Counted from the first letter of the stretch, positions 24,061 through 32,137 are shown. The stretch is 64,000 nucleotides of DNA from Actinobacteria bacterium OK074 (GCA_001298575.1 LJCV01000011.1:1-64000); one strand, 5' to 3'. Program-made: numbers and translations. The notes: generated by a model not told the origin, from the letters alone.

Positions 24061-24637
24061 GCACGGTTCGGGCGCCGCAGCGCTCCAGGTGGTCGTTGAC
24101 CAAGCCGCACGCCTGCATCAACGCGTACGCCGTCGTGGGGCCCACGAACTTCAGGCCCCTCTTTTTAAGGGCCTTCGACAGGGCCGTGGATTCCGGGGTC
24201 ACCGCCGGGACGTCGGCCAGGGTCTGGGGGGCCTTGCGGGGCTTGGGGGCGTGGGACCAGATCAGCTCGTCCAGGTCGCCCGCGGGCCAGTCCGTCAGCA
24301 CGCGTGCGTTGGAGATCGTGGCCTCGATCTTGGCGCGGTTACGGATGATGCCCTCGTCGGTGAGGAGGCGGGCCTGGTCGGTGTCCGTGAACGTGGCCAC
24401 CGTGGCGATCTTGAAGCCGCCGAAGGCCGTGCGGAAGCCCTCACGGCGACGCAGGATCGTGATCCAGGACAGGCCGGACTGGAACGCCTCCAAGGACAGC
24501 CGCTCGAACAGCGCGTCGTCGCCGTGAACCGGGCGGCCCCACTCCTCGTCGTGGTACGTCACGTAGTCCGCCGTCGACAGGGCCCACGGGCAGCGCAGTA
24601 CGCCGTCGGGCCCCGCCAGCGCCGTACCGGCCGTCAC
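24056..24637 (-). CDS. tag: DNA-3-methyladenine glycosylase I
   Basis: A 193-residue Tag/TagA family glycosylase with GTG start 24637, sharing GTGA with the upstream DivIVA-like stop. It has the family signature VLRCPWALSTADYVTYHDEE, EWGRPVHGDDALFERLSLEA and FQSGLSWITILRRREGFRTA, then TDEGIIRNRAKIEATISNAR (helix-hairpin-helix area) and the C-terminal zinc ligands (LMQACGLVNDHLERC). It excises 3-methyladenine from alkylated DNA. M. tuberculosis Rv1210 (tagA) has the same neighbours. Because of the 4-bp overlap it is very likely translated together with the DivIVA-like protein. Confidence 0.92.
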   Translation of the reverse strand: MTAGTALAGPDGVLRCPWALSTADYVTYHDEEWGRPVHGDDALFERLSLEAFQSGLSWITILRRREGFRTAFGGFKIATVATFTDTDQARLLTDEGIIRNRAKIEATISNARVLTDWPAGDLDELIWSHAPKPRKAPQTLADVPAVTPESTALSKALKKRGLKFVGPTTAYALMQACGLVNDHLERCGARTVL

Positions 24638-24981
24638 TGCTGGGGCTCCTCGCCGGACTGGTCGGCGGACGCGCGCGTGGCCGTGGCGCCCGCCAGGGCG
24701 TCCTCCAGGTCGGCGATCCGGGCGTCCCGCTCGGCGAGTTCGGCGCCGAGGCGGCCGAGGGCGTCGTCGACGTCCGCCATGCGGTAGCCGCGGGGGGCCA
24801 GCGGGAAGCGGAGGGTCTCCACGTCCGCGCGGCTGACCGGGCGGTCCGGGGGCAGCGGGTCCCGCAGCCGTTCCGGCTCCGGCTCGGTCAGGGGGGCGCT
24901 GTCGCCGCCGCCCACCACGGCCAGCGTCACCGCGCCGACCACGACGGCCAGCGCGACGACCAGGAACAGGAACATGAACAT
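24634..24981 (-). CDS. DivIVA-domain membrane protein (Rv1209 type)
   Basis: A 115-residue protein starting at ATG 24981 or 24975. Its N-terminal membrane helix (MFMFLFLVVALAVVVGAVTL) is followed by an acidic/proline linker. A DivIVA-type module comes next: VSRADVETLRFPLAPRGYRM then ADVDDALGRLGAELAERDAR, a short coiled coil. This is the FPLAxRGYRMxDVD motif found in actinobacterial DivIVA-like proteins, here anchored to the membrane. In M. tuberculosis the gpgS gene (Rv1208) sits between this gene and folP2; here the FolP-like gene is divergent and no glucosyltransferase is present. Possible role at the pole or septum, by family only. Confidence 0.8.
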   Translation of the reverse strand: MFMFLFLVVALAVVVGAVTLAVVGGGDSAPLTEPEPERLRDPLPPDRPVSRADVETLRFPLAPRGYRMADVDDALGRLGAELAERDARIADLEDALAGATATRASADQSGEEPQQ

Positions 24982-25154
24982 CGCCGGGCCCCGATTCGGT
25001 TGTGGGTTGAGTGCGATTGCGGGTCGAAGGTGCGTCTTGCGGTTGGGTCTGGGGTGGTGTCTCGGTCCGATCGTGCCATGCGAGTCTGACAGTCAGGGCC
25101 ACAGGCGGCCAAGCAGCGGTCGGACCACAGGAAAACAGGGAGAGGTCACAGGGG

Positions 25155-26015
25155 ATGCTCAGGCTGGGCAAGCAGGTCTTCGGTGTGCACGAGCCAGTGA
25201 TCATGGCGATCGTGAACCGCACCCCGGACTCCTTCTACGACCAAGGCGCCACCTTCCGCGACGAGCCCGCCCTCGCGCGCGTGGAGCAGGCGGTGTCGGA
25301 GGGGGCTGCCATCATCGACATCGGGGGTGTCAAGGCGGGGCCCGGGGAGGAGGTCAGCGCGGAGGAGGAGGCCCGGCGCACCGTCGGGTTCGTCGCCGAG
25401 GTGCGGCGGCGGTTTCCCGACGTGGTCATCAGCGTGGACACCTGGCGGCACGAGGTCGGGGAAGCGGTCTGCGAGGCCGGGGCGGATCTGCTGAACGACG
25501 CCTGGGGTGGGGTCGATCCGCTGCTCGCCGAGGTGGCGGCGCGGTACGGGGTGGGGCTGGTGTGCACGCACGCGGGGGGTGCGCAGCCGCGGACGCGACC
25601 GCATCGGGTCGCTTACGACGACGTCATGGCCGACATTCTGCGGGTGACGCTGGGGCTGGCGGAGCGGGCGGTGGAGTTGGGGGTGCCGCGGGAGTCCGTG
25701 CTGATCGATCCCGGGCATGACTTCGGTAAGAACACGCGGCACAGTCTGGAGGCGACTCGGCGGCTCGGGGAGATGGTGGAGAGCGGGTGGCCGGTGCTGG
25801 TGTCGTTGTCCAACAAGGACTTTGTGGGGGAGTCGTTGGATCGGCCGGTGAAGGAGCGTGTGGTGGGGACGTTGGCCACTACGGCTGTGTCGGCGTGGTT
25901 GGGGGCTCGGGTGTATCGGGTGCATGAGGTGGCGGAGACTCGGCAGGTGTTGGACATGGTGGGGGCGATTGCGGGGCATCGGGCGCCGGCGGTGGCTCGG
26001 CGGGGGTTGGCGTAG
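25155..26015 (+). CDS. Dihydropteroate synthase-like protein (FolP2 type)
   Basis: A 286-residue TIM-barrel protein starting at ATG 25155 (MLRLGKQVFGVHEPVIMAIV). DHPS motifs are recognisable: NRTPDSFYDQGATF, DIGG, SVDTWRHEVGEA, LLNDAWGG, IDPGHDFGKNT, VSLSNKDFVGE and the end VYRVHEV. The loop that in true DHPS reads GGESTRPGA is here GGVKAGPGEE, lacking Ser-Thr-Arg, the pABA/sulfonamide loop. M. tuberculosis FolP2 (Rv1207), in the same gene block, is known not to complement DHPS function, so this is better called DHPS-like. The last 70 codons are unusually G/T-rich (GTG, TTG, GGG, TGG). Confidence 0.82.
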   Translation: MLRLGKQVFGVHEPVIMAIVNRTPDSFYDQGATFRDEPALARVEQAVSEGAAIIDIGGVKAGPGEEVSAEEEARRTVGFVAEVRRRFPDVVISVDTWRHEVGEAVCEAGADLLNDAWGGVDPLLAEVAARYGVGLVCTHAGGAQPRTRPHRVAYDDVMADILRVTLGLAERAVELGVPRESVLIDPGHDFGKNTRHSLEATRRLGEMVESGWPVLVSLSNKDFVGESLDRPVKERVVGTLATTAVSAWLGARVYRVHEVAETRQVLDMVGAIAGHRAPAVARRGLA

Positions 26016-26044
26016 GGGTGGGTGGGGGCTGGGGGATCTTTTTT

Positions 26045-26150
26045 CGCCCCCGCCGCCCCTTCCCGTCCCGTCCTTATGGGGCTGCGCCCCTTGCCCCCGC
26101 TGTCGGCCTGAACGGCCTCGGCCTCAAACGCCGGCCGGGCTGAAATGGGT
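26045..26150. repeat. Streptomyces-type dispersed intergenic repeat
   Basis: The stretch holds GGGGCTGCGCCCC (26076-26092 area), GGCCTGAACGGCC and a CTCAAACGCCGGCCGGG segment (26120-26142). I remember this set recurring in many Streptomyces intergenic regions. It fills part of the 270-bp gap 26016-26285 between the convergent FolP-like and LOG genes. TCTTTTTTCGCCCCC (26038-26052) just after FolP may end its transcript. No gene is seen. Confidence 0.55.
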
Positions 26151-26285
26151 GCGGGACGGCGGCTTGGAGGGAGCCCTCTTCGGGTGGGTGGGGGGTCGGG
26201 ATGGCGGTGGGATCGGGATGGCGGGATGCCGCCCACGCGCCATCCCGAAGGGAACCCGCAACCCGTCTCCCCCGAAGGGGAACCC

Positions 26286-27044
26286 CTACCTCGCCGCCTC
26301 CTTGGACACCAACGCCACTGCCTCGTCCACGTCGTCCGTCAGGTGGAACAGGAGGAGGTCTTTTTCCGCTGCCTTGCCCTGGGCTACCAGGGTGTTCTTC
26401 AGCCAGTCGACCAGGCCGCCCCAGTAGTCGGTGCCGAAGAGGACGATCGGGAAGCGGGTTACCTTCTGGGTCTGGACGAGGGTCAGGGCCTCGAAGAGTT
26501 CGTCCAGGGTGCCGAGGCCGCCGGGGAGGACCACGAAGCCCTGGGCGTATTTGACGAACATCATCTTCCGGACGAAGAAGTAGCGGAAGTTGAGGCCGAT
26601 GTCGACGTAGGGGTTCAGGCCCTGCTCGAAGGGCAGTTCGATGCCCAGGCCGACCGAGACGCCCTTCGCCTCGCACGCGCCCTTGTTCGCCGCCTCCATC
26701 GCGCCCGGACCGCCGCCCGTGATCACGGCCCAGCCCGCCTCCACCAGGCCGCGGCCGAGCCGTACGCCCGCCTCGTACTCCGGGGAGTCGGCGGACGTGC
26801 GCGCGGAGCCGAACACGCTGATCGCGGGCGGGAGTTCGGCGAGCGTGCCGAAGCCCTCGATGAACTCCGACTGGATGCGGAGGACCCGCCAGGGGTCCGT
26901 GTGGACCCAGTCCGAGGGACCGCCCGCGTCCAGCAGCCGCTGGTCGGTGGTGCTCGCCTGGACCTGGCCACGCCGACGGAGGACGGGCCCCAGGCGCTGT
27001 TCCTCCGGCGGCTGTGCCTTGCCCTCGGGGTTTCCGGTCGCCAT
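26286..27044 (-). CDS. LOG family cytokinin-type phosphoribohydrolase
   Basis: A 252-residue Rossmann-fold protein starting at ATG 27044, behind GGAGGGAGC on the coding strand. The LOG (lonely guy) signature PGGLGTLDELFE is at about residue 175, with PPAISVFGSARTSADSPEYE, WAVITGGGPGAMEAANKGAC (the GGGPGxMEAxNKG motif) and a VGLGIELP segment before it. LOG enzymes cleave ribose-5-phosphate from nucleoside 5'-monophosphates (AMP, iPMP). M. tuberculosis Rv1205 has the same synteny. The C-terminal part, KVTRFPIVLFGTDYWGGLVD, matches type II LOGs. The product of the reaction in Streptomyces is uncertain; older annotations call it lysine decarboxylase, which is not supported. Confidence 0.88.
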   Translation of the reverse strand: MATGNPEGKAQPPEEQRLGPVLRRRGQVQASTTDQRLLDAGGPSDWVHTDPWRVLRIQSEFIEGFGTLAELPPAISVFGSARTSADSPEYEAGVRLGRGLVEAGWAVITGGGPGAMEAANKGACEAKGVSVGLGIELPFEQGLNPYVDIGLNFRYFFVRKMMFVKYAQGFVVLPGGLGTLDELFEALTLVQTQKVTRFPIVLFGTDYWGGLVDWLKNTLVAQGKAAEKDLLLFHLTDDVDEAVALVSKEAAR

Positions 27045-27196
27045 GTGCGCTCCCTCCACTCGCGGTTCCCGCACGTCCTACGGCCGTACGGCCGTGCGGT
27101 CATGCAGTCGTACCACTTCAGCGTAGATCCACCCGGGTTACGGACGGGGGACGTGCGCGTGTCCGCCGCACAGCATCCCGGCCCCCGTAACGGAAC

Positions 27197-28279
27197 TCAG
27201 GCGCCCGTCAGCCACGCGCGTAGGCGCTCCTCGGCCGCCAGGATCTTCGCCGTCTCCACGCGTTCGTCCCGCTTGTGGGCCAACAGGGCGTTCCCGGGGC
27301 CGTAGTTGACCGCCGGGATGCCGAGCGCGCTGAAGCGGGAGACGTCCGTCCAGCCGAACTTGGGCATCGGGGTGCCGCCGACCGCCTTGATGAAGGCCGC
27401 CGCGGCCGGGTGGGACAGGCCGGGCAGGGCGCCGCCGCTGTGGTCGTCGACCACGAACTCCGTCACTCCGCAGTCGGTGAAGATCTCCCGCACGTGGGCG
27501 AGGGCCTCTTCCTCCGAACGGTCGGGCGCGTAGCGGAAGTTGACCGTCACCACGCATTCGTCGGGGATCACGTTGCCCGCCACCCCGCCGGCGATGCGGA
27601 CCGCGTTGAGGCCCTCGCGGTACTCCAGGCCGTCGATCACCGGGCGGCGCGGCTCGTACGCGGCCAGCCGGGCGAGGATCGGGGCCGCCGCGTGGATCGC
27701 GTTGGCGCCCATCCAGCTGCGCGCCGAGTGCGCCCGCTCCCCCGCCGTCTTCAGCAGCACCCGCAACGTGCCCTGGCAGCCGCCCTCGACCTGGCCGTCG
27801 GAGGGTTCCAGGAGCACCGCGAAGTCGCCCTGGAGCCAGTCGGGGTACTTCTCCGCCACGTGCCGGAGGCCGTTCAGCTCGGCGGCGACCTCTTCGTTGT
27901 CGTAGAAGACGAAGGTCAGGTCGCGGTTGGGGGCCGGGACGGTGGCCGCGATGCGGAGCTGGACCGCTACGCCGGACTTCATGTCGCAGGTGCCGCAGCC
28001 CCACAGGACGCCGTCCTCGTCGAGGCGGGAGGGGACGTTGTCCGCGATCGGGACGGTGTCGATGTGGCCCGCGAGGATGACGCGTTCGGCGTGGCCCAGG
28101 TTGGTGCGGGCGACGACGTTGTTGCCGTACCGGTCGACCGTCAGGTGGGGAACTGCCCGCAGCGCTGTCTCAATTGCGTCGGCCAGCGGCTTCTCCGTGC
28201 CGCTTTCCGACCGGAAATCGACGAGTTGGGCCGTGAGTTGTGCTGCGTCCAGAGTGAGGTCAAGCGCGGTATCAGCCAT
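27197..28279 (-). CDS. dapE: Succinyl-diaminopimelate desuccinylase
   Basis: A 360-residue M20 metallopeptidase-like enzyme starting at ATG 28279 (MADTALDLTLDAAQLTAQLV). Zinc ligands lie in LAGHIDTVPIAD (His), WGCGTCDMKSGVA (bridging Asp with the following catalytic pair) and FVFYDNEEVAAELN (Glu-Glu). The dimerisation domain is at about 180-290 and a C-terminal His is within LGIPAVNYGPGNALLAHKRD. It converts N-succinyl-LL-2,6-diaminopimelate to LL-DAP in lysine and peptidoglycan precursor synthesis. With dapC 2.2 kb away it forms a DAP group like Rv1202/Rv1178. dapD is not in this window. Confidence 0.93.
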   Translation of the reverse strand: MADTALDLTLDAAQLTAQLVDFRSESGTEKPLADAIETALRAVPHLTVDRYGNNVVARTNLGHAERVILAGHIDTVPIADNVPSRLDEDGVLWGCGTCDMKSGVAVQLRIAATVPAPNRDLTFVFYDNEEVAAELNGLRHVAEKYPDWLQGDFAVLLEPSDGQVEGGCQGTLRVLLKTAGERAHSARSWMGANAIHAAAPILARLAAYEPRRPVIDGLEYREGLNAVRIAGGVAGNVIPDECVVTVNFRYAPDRSEEEALAHVREIFTDCGVTEFVVDDHSGGALPGLSHPAAAAFIKAVGGTPMPKFGWTDVSRFSALGIPAVNYGPGNALLAHKRDERVETAKILAAEERLRAWLTGA

Positions 28280-28320
28280 GATCTCGACCCTAGCGCCCCA
28301 GAACGTGTGATTCCGTCATG

Positions 28321-28340
28321 GAAGTTGACGGAAGTTGACG
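28321..28340. promoter_or_regulatory. Tandem GAAGTTGACG repeat between dapE and the lysozyme-fold gene
   Basis: GAAGTTGACG occurs twice in tandem (28321-28330, 28331-28340), so TTGACG is presented twice as a possible -35. A TATCTT-like -10 (28394-28399) lies just before GTG 28407, meaning the rightward transcript may be nearly leaderless. Confidence 0.4.
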
Positions 28341-28406
28341 TGAGATGACGCAGTTTTTCCACAGCCTCACAAGTGACACACAGTACCCTCCAGTATCTTG
28401 TGCGAT

Positions 28407-29438
28407 GTGCCTGAGCCGTCCCCCACTTTCCTCCGGCGCGGCCGGCTCCCGCGTTGGGGAGCCGCGTTCGCCGTGCTGATCGCCGTCGCCGGTTATCTCG
28501 TCGTGCAGTACGTCAACGGGGGTGCCAGCCCCACATGCACGGTCGTGTCCGGAAAGGACGACGGGCAGTCGTACGACTTCAGTCCCGAACAGGCGGTGAA
28601 CGCGGCGACGATCTCCGCCGTCGGCACCACCCGGGACATGCCCGAACGCGCGGTGGCCATCGCCCTCGCGACCGCGATCCAGGAATCCGGGCTGCGCAAC
28701 ATCTCGCACGGCGACCTGGACTCGCTCGGGCTCTTCCAGCAGCGGCCCTCGCAGGGGTGGGGCACCAAACAGCAGATCCTCGACCCCACGTACGCGGCGA
28801 GCGTGTTCTACGAGCACCTCGCCAAGATCCCCGACTACCAGAAGCTGCCGCTCACCGAGGCCGCACAGGAGGTCCAGCGCAGCGGCTTCCCGGAGGCGTA
28901 CGCGAAGCACGAGCCGGACGCCACCCTGCTCGCCGCCGCCCTGACCGGCCACTCGGCGGCCACGCTGACCTGCGAGGGGCGTCAGGCGACGACCGCGACG
29001 GACGGACCCGACGCCGTACGGGCCGCGCTCGTACGGGACTTCGGGCCGGCGGTGCTCCGGACGGCGGGGGCCGAGGTGAAGGTGCGCAAGGTGCGCACGG
29101 AGACCGACGCCGCCGGCAGCGCTTCGGGGACCGCCCGCGTCTCCCCCACGGACGGGGCCGCCGCGTCTTCCCCGTCTCCGTCCCCTTCCCCCTCCGCCTC
29201 GCCCGCCGTCGGGTCCGTGACCATTCCCGTGCCCAAGAAGTCGAGCGGGTCGGGGACCGCCCGGCAGCGCGGGTGGGAGCTGGCGCACTGGGCCGTCGCC
29301 AACTCGGCCGCCCTGCACATCGCGCAGGTGTCCTACGCGGGGCGGGAGTGGGCCCGGGGGAACTACGAGACGGAGTGGAGCGGCGGTTCGGCGGGCGGGC
29401 GGTCCGCCGCCGAGGTCCGGATCGTCACCGGGCCGTAG
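28407..29438 (+). CDS. Membrane-anchored lysozyme-fold (transglycosylase-like) protein
   Basis: A 343-residue protein starting at GTG 28407 (VPEPSPTFLRRGRLPRWG). A single N-terminal membrane segment AAFAVLIAVAGYLVVQYV is followed by an extracytoplasmic domain. In it AVAIALATAIQESGLRNISH contains the likely catalytic Glu, followed by GDLDSLGLFQQRPSQGWGT and KQQILDPTYAASVFYEHLAK. That is the lysozyme-like pattern seen in actinobacterial transglycosylase/NlpC-P60 proteins. Residues about 235-280 are a Ser/Pro linker. The C-terminal part AHWAVANSAALHIAQVSYAG adopts another small domain. Some databases label relatives as heavy-metal transporters, for which I see no basis. Probable role: peptidoglycan processing. 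Confidence 0.75.
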   Translation: MPEPSPTFLRRGRLPRWGAAFAVLIAVAGYLVVQYVNGGASPTCTVVSGKDDGQSYDFSPEQAVNAATISAVGTTRDMPERAVAIALATAIQESGLRNISHGDLDSLGLFQQRPSQGWGTKQQILDPTYAASVFYEHLAKIPDYQKLPLTEAAQEVQRSGFPEAYAKHEPDATLLAAALTGHSAATLTCEGRQATTATDGPDAVRAALVRDFGPAVLRTAGAEVKVRKVRTETDAAGSASGTARVSPTDGAAASSPSPSPSPSASPAVGSVTIPVPKKSSGSGTARQRGWELAHWAVANSAALHIAQVSYAGREWARGNYETEWSGGSAGGRSAAEVRIVTGP

Positions 29439-29858
29439 ACCGGCGCTGGACCGTAGGACGTCTCGCCTTCGGGCGGCCGTGGTGGACAGTCGTGCGGATC
29501 TTCGTCCTTACGGGTTAGGCGGACGGCGCCGGAATCGTCGTACGCGCATGTTTGCGCGACTTCGGTGGCGTCGCCGTCAAAACCCTTGGAAACAAAGGGC
29601 TGTATCGGTTCGGCACGATTCCGTGGGCTTTCCTCGCGGGCGGCGTTTGCCCGATTTCCTCCTCGGCCGATAATGCGACGCATTGCCAACTCTTTACGTT
29701 GCCGAACCGCAACCTTCGCGGGCTTCGAGCGGTAGTCACTGCGTCCGAGCCCGGAACGATCAACTGCCGAATCACCCGTCGGTGATGGCAGTGGCACAAC
29801 CCCCGGGCGCGGTCGGACAGTTCACCAGTTCACCGTTTTCTCCCGTCTAAGGAGCATC
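29439..29858. other. 420-bp intergenic region, promoter-like, no gene
   Basis: The region is clearly poorer in G+C than its surroundings between 29560 and 29780 (for example AAAACCCTTGGAAACAAAGG and CTCGGCCGATAATGCGACGC). GATAAT at about 29668-29673 could be a -10. A TAAGGAG ribosome site precedes ATG 29859. Open frames across it have atypical codon use. Confidence 0.5.
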
Positions 29859-30266
29859 ATGTCCCTCCCCCTGACTCGCCGGATCGCCCGTGCCGCGCTG
29901 CTCGTCGCAGCGGGAGCGGCAGCCGGGGTCGGTGCGGCCGGCTCCGCCAGTGCGGCGACGACCGGGCTTCCCGCCACCCCCAACCTGGGTGGTCTGACCG
30001 CGCTGGACGGTGCGCAGGTCGGTTCCACCGTCGACGGCGCGACGCAGAAGACCACCGGGCTGGCCTCCGACGCGGGTGACACCGTGGCCAAGAAGGCGGT
30101 GCCGGCCGCGGGCAAGACCGGTGGGAAGGCGGCGAAGACCGCCGCGCCCGCCGCGCAGAAGTTGGCCGGGGAGGCGGCCGGGCAGGCGGGTGGGCTGCTC
30201 GGGGCGGCGGCTTCTACGGCCATGAAGGGGGACACGCTGCCGCTGAAGGGGCTTCCGCTGGGCTAG
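29859..30266 (+). CDS. Small secreted Ala/Gly-rich protein
   Basis: A 135-residue protein starting at ATG 29859 after TAAGGAG. It has a typical Sec signal peptide (LTRRIARAALLVAAGAAAGV, ending GSASA|ATTGLP near residue 33). The mature region has LNLGGLTALDGAQVGSTVDG-like text and a Lys/Ala-rich section (KKAVPAAGKTGGKAAKTAAP). It then reads AAQKLAGEAAGQAGGLLGAA and ends LPLKGLPLG. No domain is recognised. It has low complexity and is small and cationic, probably exported to the wall. Streptomyces homologues are sometimes mislabelled ATP-binding. It is followed by a terminator. Confidence 0.7.
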   Translation: MSLPLTRRIARAALLVAAGAAAGVGAAGSASAATTGLPATPNLGGLTALDGAQVGSTVDGATQKTTGLASDAGDTVAKKAVPAAGKTGGKAAKTAAPAAQKLAGEAAGQAGGLLGAAASTAMKGDTLPLKGLPLG

Positions 30267-30283
30267 TCGGTCTCTCTTGCGGA

Positions 30284-30310
30284 GGGGTCCGGGGAGGTTC
30301 CCCGGGCCCC
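30284..30310 (+). terminator. Terminator after the small secreted protein
   Basis: A 12-bp stem, 30284-30295 with 30299-30310 (one G-U pair), is followed by TTCGCCCTT. Confidence 0.7.
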
Positions 30311-30429
30311 TTCGCCCTTACGTTGCTTGCAGGTGGAGTTGCGTGCGACGTTGCCCGGCGGTTGGGGCTGTGCCCACCCGTTCCGCCCTGCGGAACGCCT
30401 GCCCACAGCAGCGCAGCGAGCGGTGGGAG

Positions 30430-31545
30430 TCAGCCCTTCAGGCGTTCCACCGCCGCCTCCACCCGTTCGTCCGTCGCCGTCAGGGCCACGCGGACGAACT
30501 TCTCGCCCGCCTCGCCGTAGAAGTCGCCCGGGGCCACCAGGATGCCCAGGTCCGCGAGGTGGGCCACCGTCGTCCAGCAGGACTCGTCCTTTGTCGCCCA
30601 CAGGTAGAGGCTGGCCTCGCTGTGTTCGATGCGGAAGCCGTGGGCGAGGAGGGCCTCGCGCAGGGCCTCGCGGCGGGTCAGGTAGCGCGCGCGCTGTTCC
30701 TGGACGTGGGTGTCGTCGCCCAGCGCCGCCACCACCGCCGCCTGGGTCGGGGACGGGGTCATCATGCCGCCGTGCTTGCGGATCTCCAGGAGCGGGGCCA
30801 GGACGGCCGGGTCGCCGGCCAGGAAGGCGGCGCGGTAGCCCGCCAGGTTCGAGCGCTTGGAGAGGGAGTGGACGGCGACGATGCCGTCGTACGAGCCGCC
30901 GTTGACGTCCGGGTGCAGGACCGAGACCGGGTCGGCCTCCCAGCCCAGTTCGAGGTAGCACTCGTCGGAGAAGACGAGGATGCCGTGCTCGCGCGCCCAG
31001 GCCACGATCCGGGTCAGTTCGGCCTTGTCGAGGACCTTGCCCGTGGGGTTGGACGGGGAGTTCAGCCACAGCAGCTTGACGCGGGCCGGGTCGAGGTCCG
31101 TCGTCGGGTCGTCGTAGACCGCGTAGTCGGCGCGGGCCAGGCGGGCGCCGACCTCGTACGTGGGGTAGGCCAGGCGCGGGTACGCGACCACGTTTTTAGA
31201 TGTCGCAGTTCCCGGGCCGAGGCCCAGCTGGGTGGGGAGCCAGGCGACCAGTTCCTTGGAGCCGACGATCGGCAGGACGTGGCGGTGCGTGACCTCGCGG
31301 GCGCCCAGGCGGCGCTCCAGCCAGCCGGTGATCGCGTCGCGCAGCGCGGGCGTGCCCCAGACCGTCGGGTAGCCCGGGGAGTCCGCCGCGTCGATCAGGG
31401 CCTTCTGGACCAGGTCCGGCACCGGGTCGACGGGGGTGCCGACGGACAGGTCGACGATACCGCCCGGGTGCGCGGCGGCCGTCGCCTTGTACGGCGCCAG
31501 CTTGTCCCAGGGGAAGGTGGGAAGACGGTCGGAGACTGCGGACAC
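30430..31545 (-). CDS. dapC: Succinyldiaminopimelate aminotransferase
   Basis: A 371-residue class I/II PLP aminotransferase with GTG start 31545 (VSAVSDRLPTFPWDKLAPYK). Landmarks are LSVGTPVDPVP, SPGYPTVWGTPALRDAITGW, the substrate/cofactor strand LLWLNSPSNPTGKVLDK (Asn), VFSDECYLELGW (Asp-x-x-Tyr) and the Schiff-base lysine in AVHSLSKRSNLAGYRAAFL. The C-terminal Arg lies in FVRVALTATDERVEAAVERL. It converts N-succinyl-2-amino-6-ketopimelate to succinyl-DAP (M. tuberculosis Rv1178). After GLGPG it contains TATSKNVV, encoded by low-GC codons, apparently a few residues longer than the homologues I remember. It is downstream of and close to fdxA on the same strand, as in mycobacteria. Confidence 0.9.
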   Translation of the reverse strand: MSAVSDRLPTFPWDKLAPYKATAAAHPGGIVDLSVGTPVDPVPDLVQKALIDAADSPGYPTVWGTPALRDAITGWLERRLGAREVTHRHVLPIVGSKELVAWLPTQLGLGPGTATSKNVVAYPRLAYPTYEVGARLARADYAVYDDPTTDLDPARVKLLWLNSPSNPTGKVLDKAELTRIVAWAREHGILVFSDECYLELGWEADPVSVLHPDVNGGSYDGIVAVHSLSKRSNLAGYRAAFLAGDPAVLAPLLEIRKHGGMMTPSPTQAAVVAALGDDTHVQEQRARYLTRREALREALLAHGFRIEHSEASLYLWATKDESCWTTVAHLADLGILVAPGDFYGEAGEKFVRVALTATDERVEAAVERLKG

Positions 31546-31612
31546 GGGGCGGACTCGCTTTCGTGCTGTCTGGCTGGCTTTTTGCCTGTCCGGCTTTATT
31601 TGCCGTCTGGAA

Positions 31613-31644
31613 AAAACGAACGGCCCGCACGCGTGTGCGGGCCG
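31613..31644 (-). terminator. Terminator between fdxA and dapC
   Basis: CGGCCCGCAC (31621-31630) pairs perfectly with GTGCGGGCCG (31635-31644). In the leftward direction it is followed by TTCGTTTTTT, a classic U-tract. Leftward transcription of dapC beyond it needs readthrough or its own promoter in 31546-31612. Confidence 0.88.
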
Positions 31645-31673
31645 CTCAACTTCGCTCGGGAAGGCCCGGGAGA

Positions 31674-31997
31674 CTACTCCCCGCCCTGCGGAGGCAGTGC
31701 GGCGACGAAGGGGTGGTCGCGCTCGATCAGCCCCAGCTTGCTGGCGCCGCCGGGCGAGCCCAGCTCGTCGAAGTACTCGACATTCGCCTTGTAGTAGTCC
31801 TTCCACTCCTCCGGGACGTCGTCCTCGTAGAAGATCGCCTCGACCGGGCACACCGGCTCACAGGCTCCACAGTCGACGCATTCGTCCGGGTGGATGTACA
31901 AGGACCGCTGGCCCTCGTAGATGCAGTCCACCGGGCATTCCTCGATGCACGCCTTGTCCTTGACGTCGACACAAGGCTCTGCGATGACGTAGGTCAC
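31674..31997 (-). CDS. fdxA: 7Fe ferredoxin
   Basis: A 107-residue ferredoxin starting at ATG 31997. The N-terminal cluster motif has C9 (MTYVIAEPCVDVKDKACIEE), then AC-x3-ECPVDC, the [3Fe-4S]-type arrangement. The second motif is CVDCGACEPVCP for the [4Fe-4S] cluster, followed by the family's EEWKDYYKANVEYFDELGSP. Length and motifs match mycobacterial FdxA/FdxC. It is a soluble electron carrier. In M. tuberculosis fdxC (Rv1177) sits directly upstream of dapC (Rv1178), as here. Confidence 0.95.
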   Translation of the reverse strand: MTYVIAEPCVDVKDKACIEECPVDCIYEGQRSLYIHPDECVDCGACEPVCPVEAIFYEDDVPEEWKDYYKANVEYFDELGSPGGASKLGLIERDHPFVAALPPQGGE

Positions 31998-32137
31998 GCT
32001 GTCGTTCCTCCTCGGTAGGGCGCTGGCGGGCCTCCTCAGGCTCCGCCGCCTGGCGCGCGGGAGCGCGGCGTCGTCGATGCCCGCGTCTAGTATCTCCGTT
32101 CTTGGGCACGATCCGAACCTGAGAGGTGAACCGACCT

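Noticed and set aside
28407..29438. Heavy-metal transporter annotation for the lysozyme-fold protein
   Set aside because: Only one membrane helix and no metal-binding motif; the QESGL and SLGLFQQRPSQGWGT motifs point to a lysozyme-like fold.
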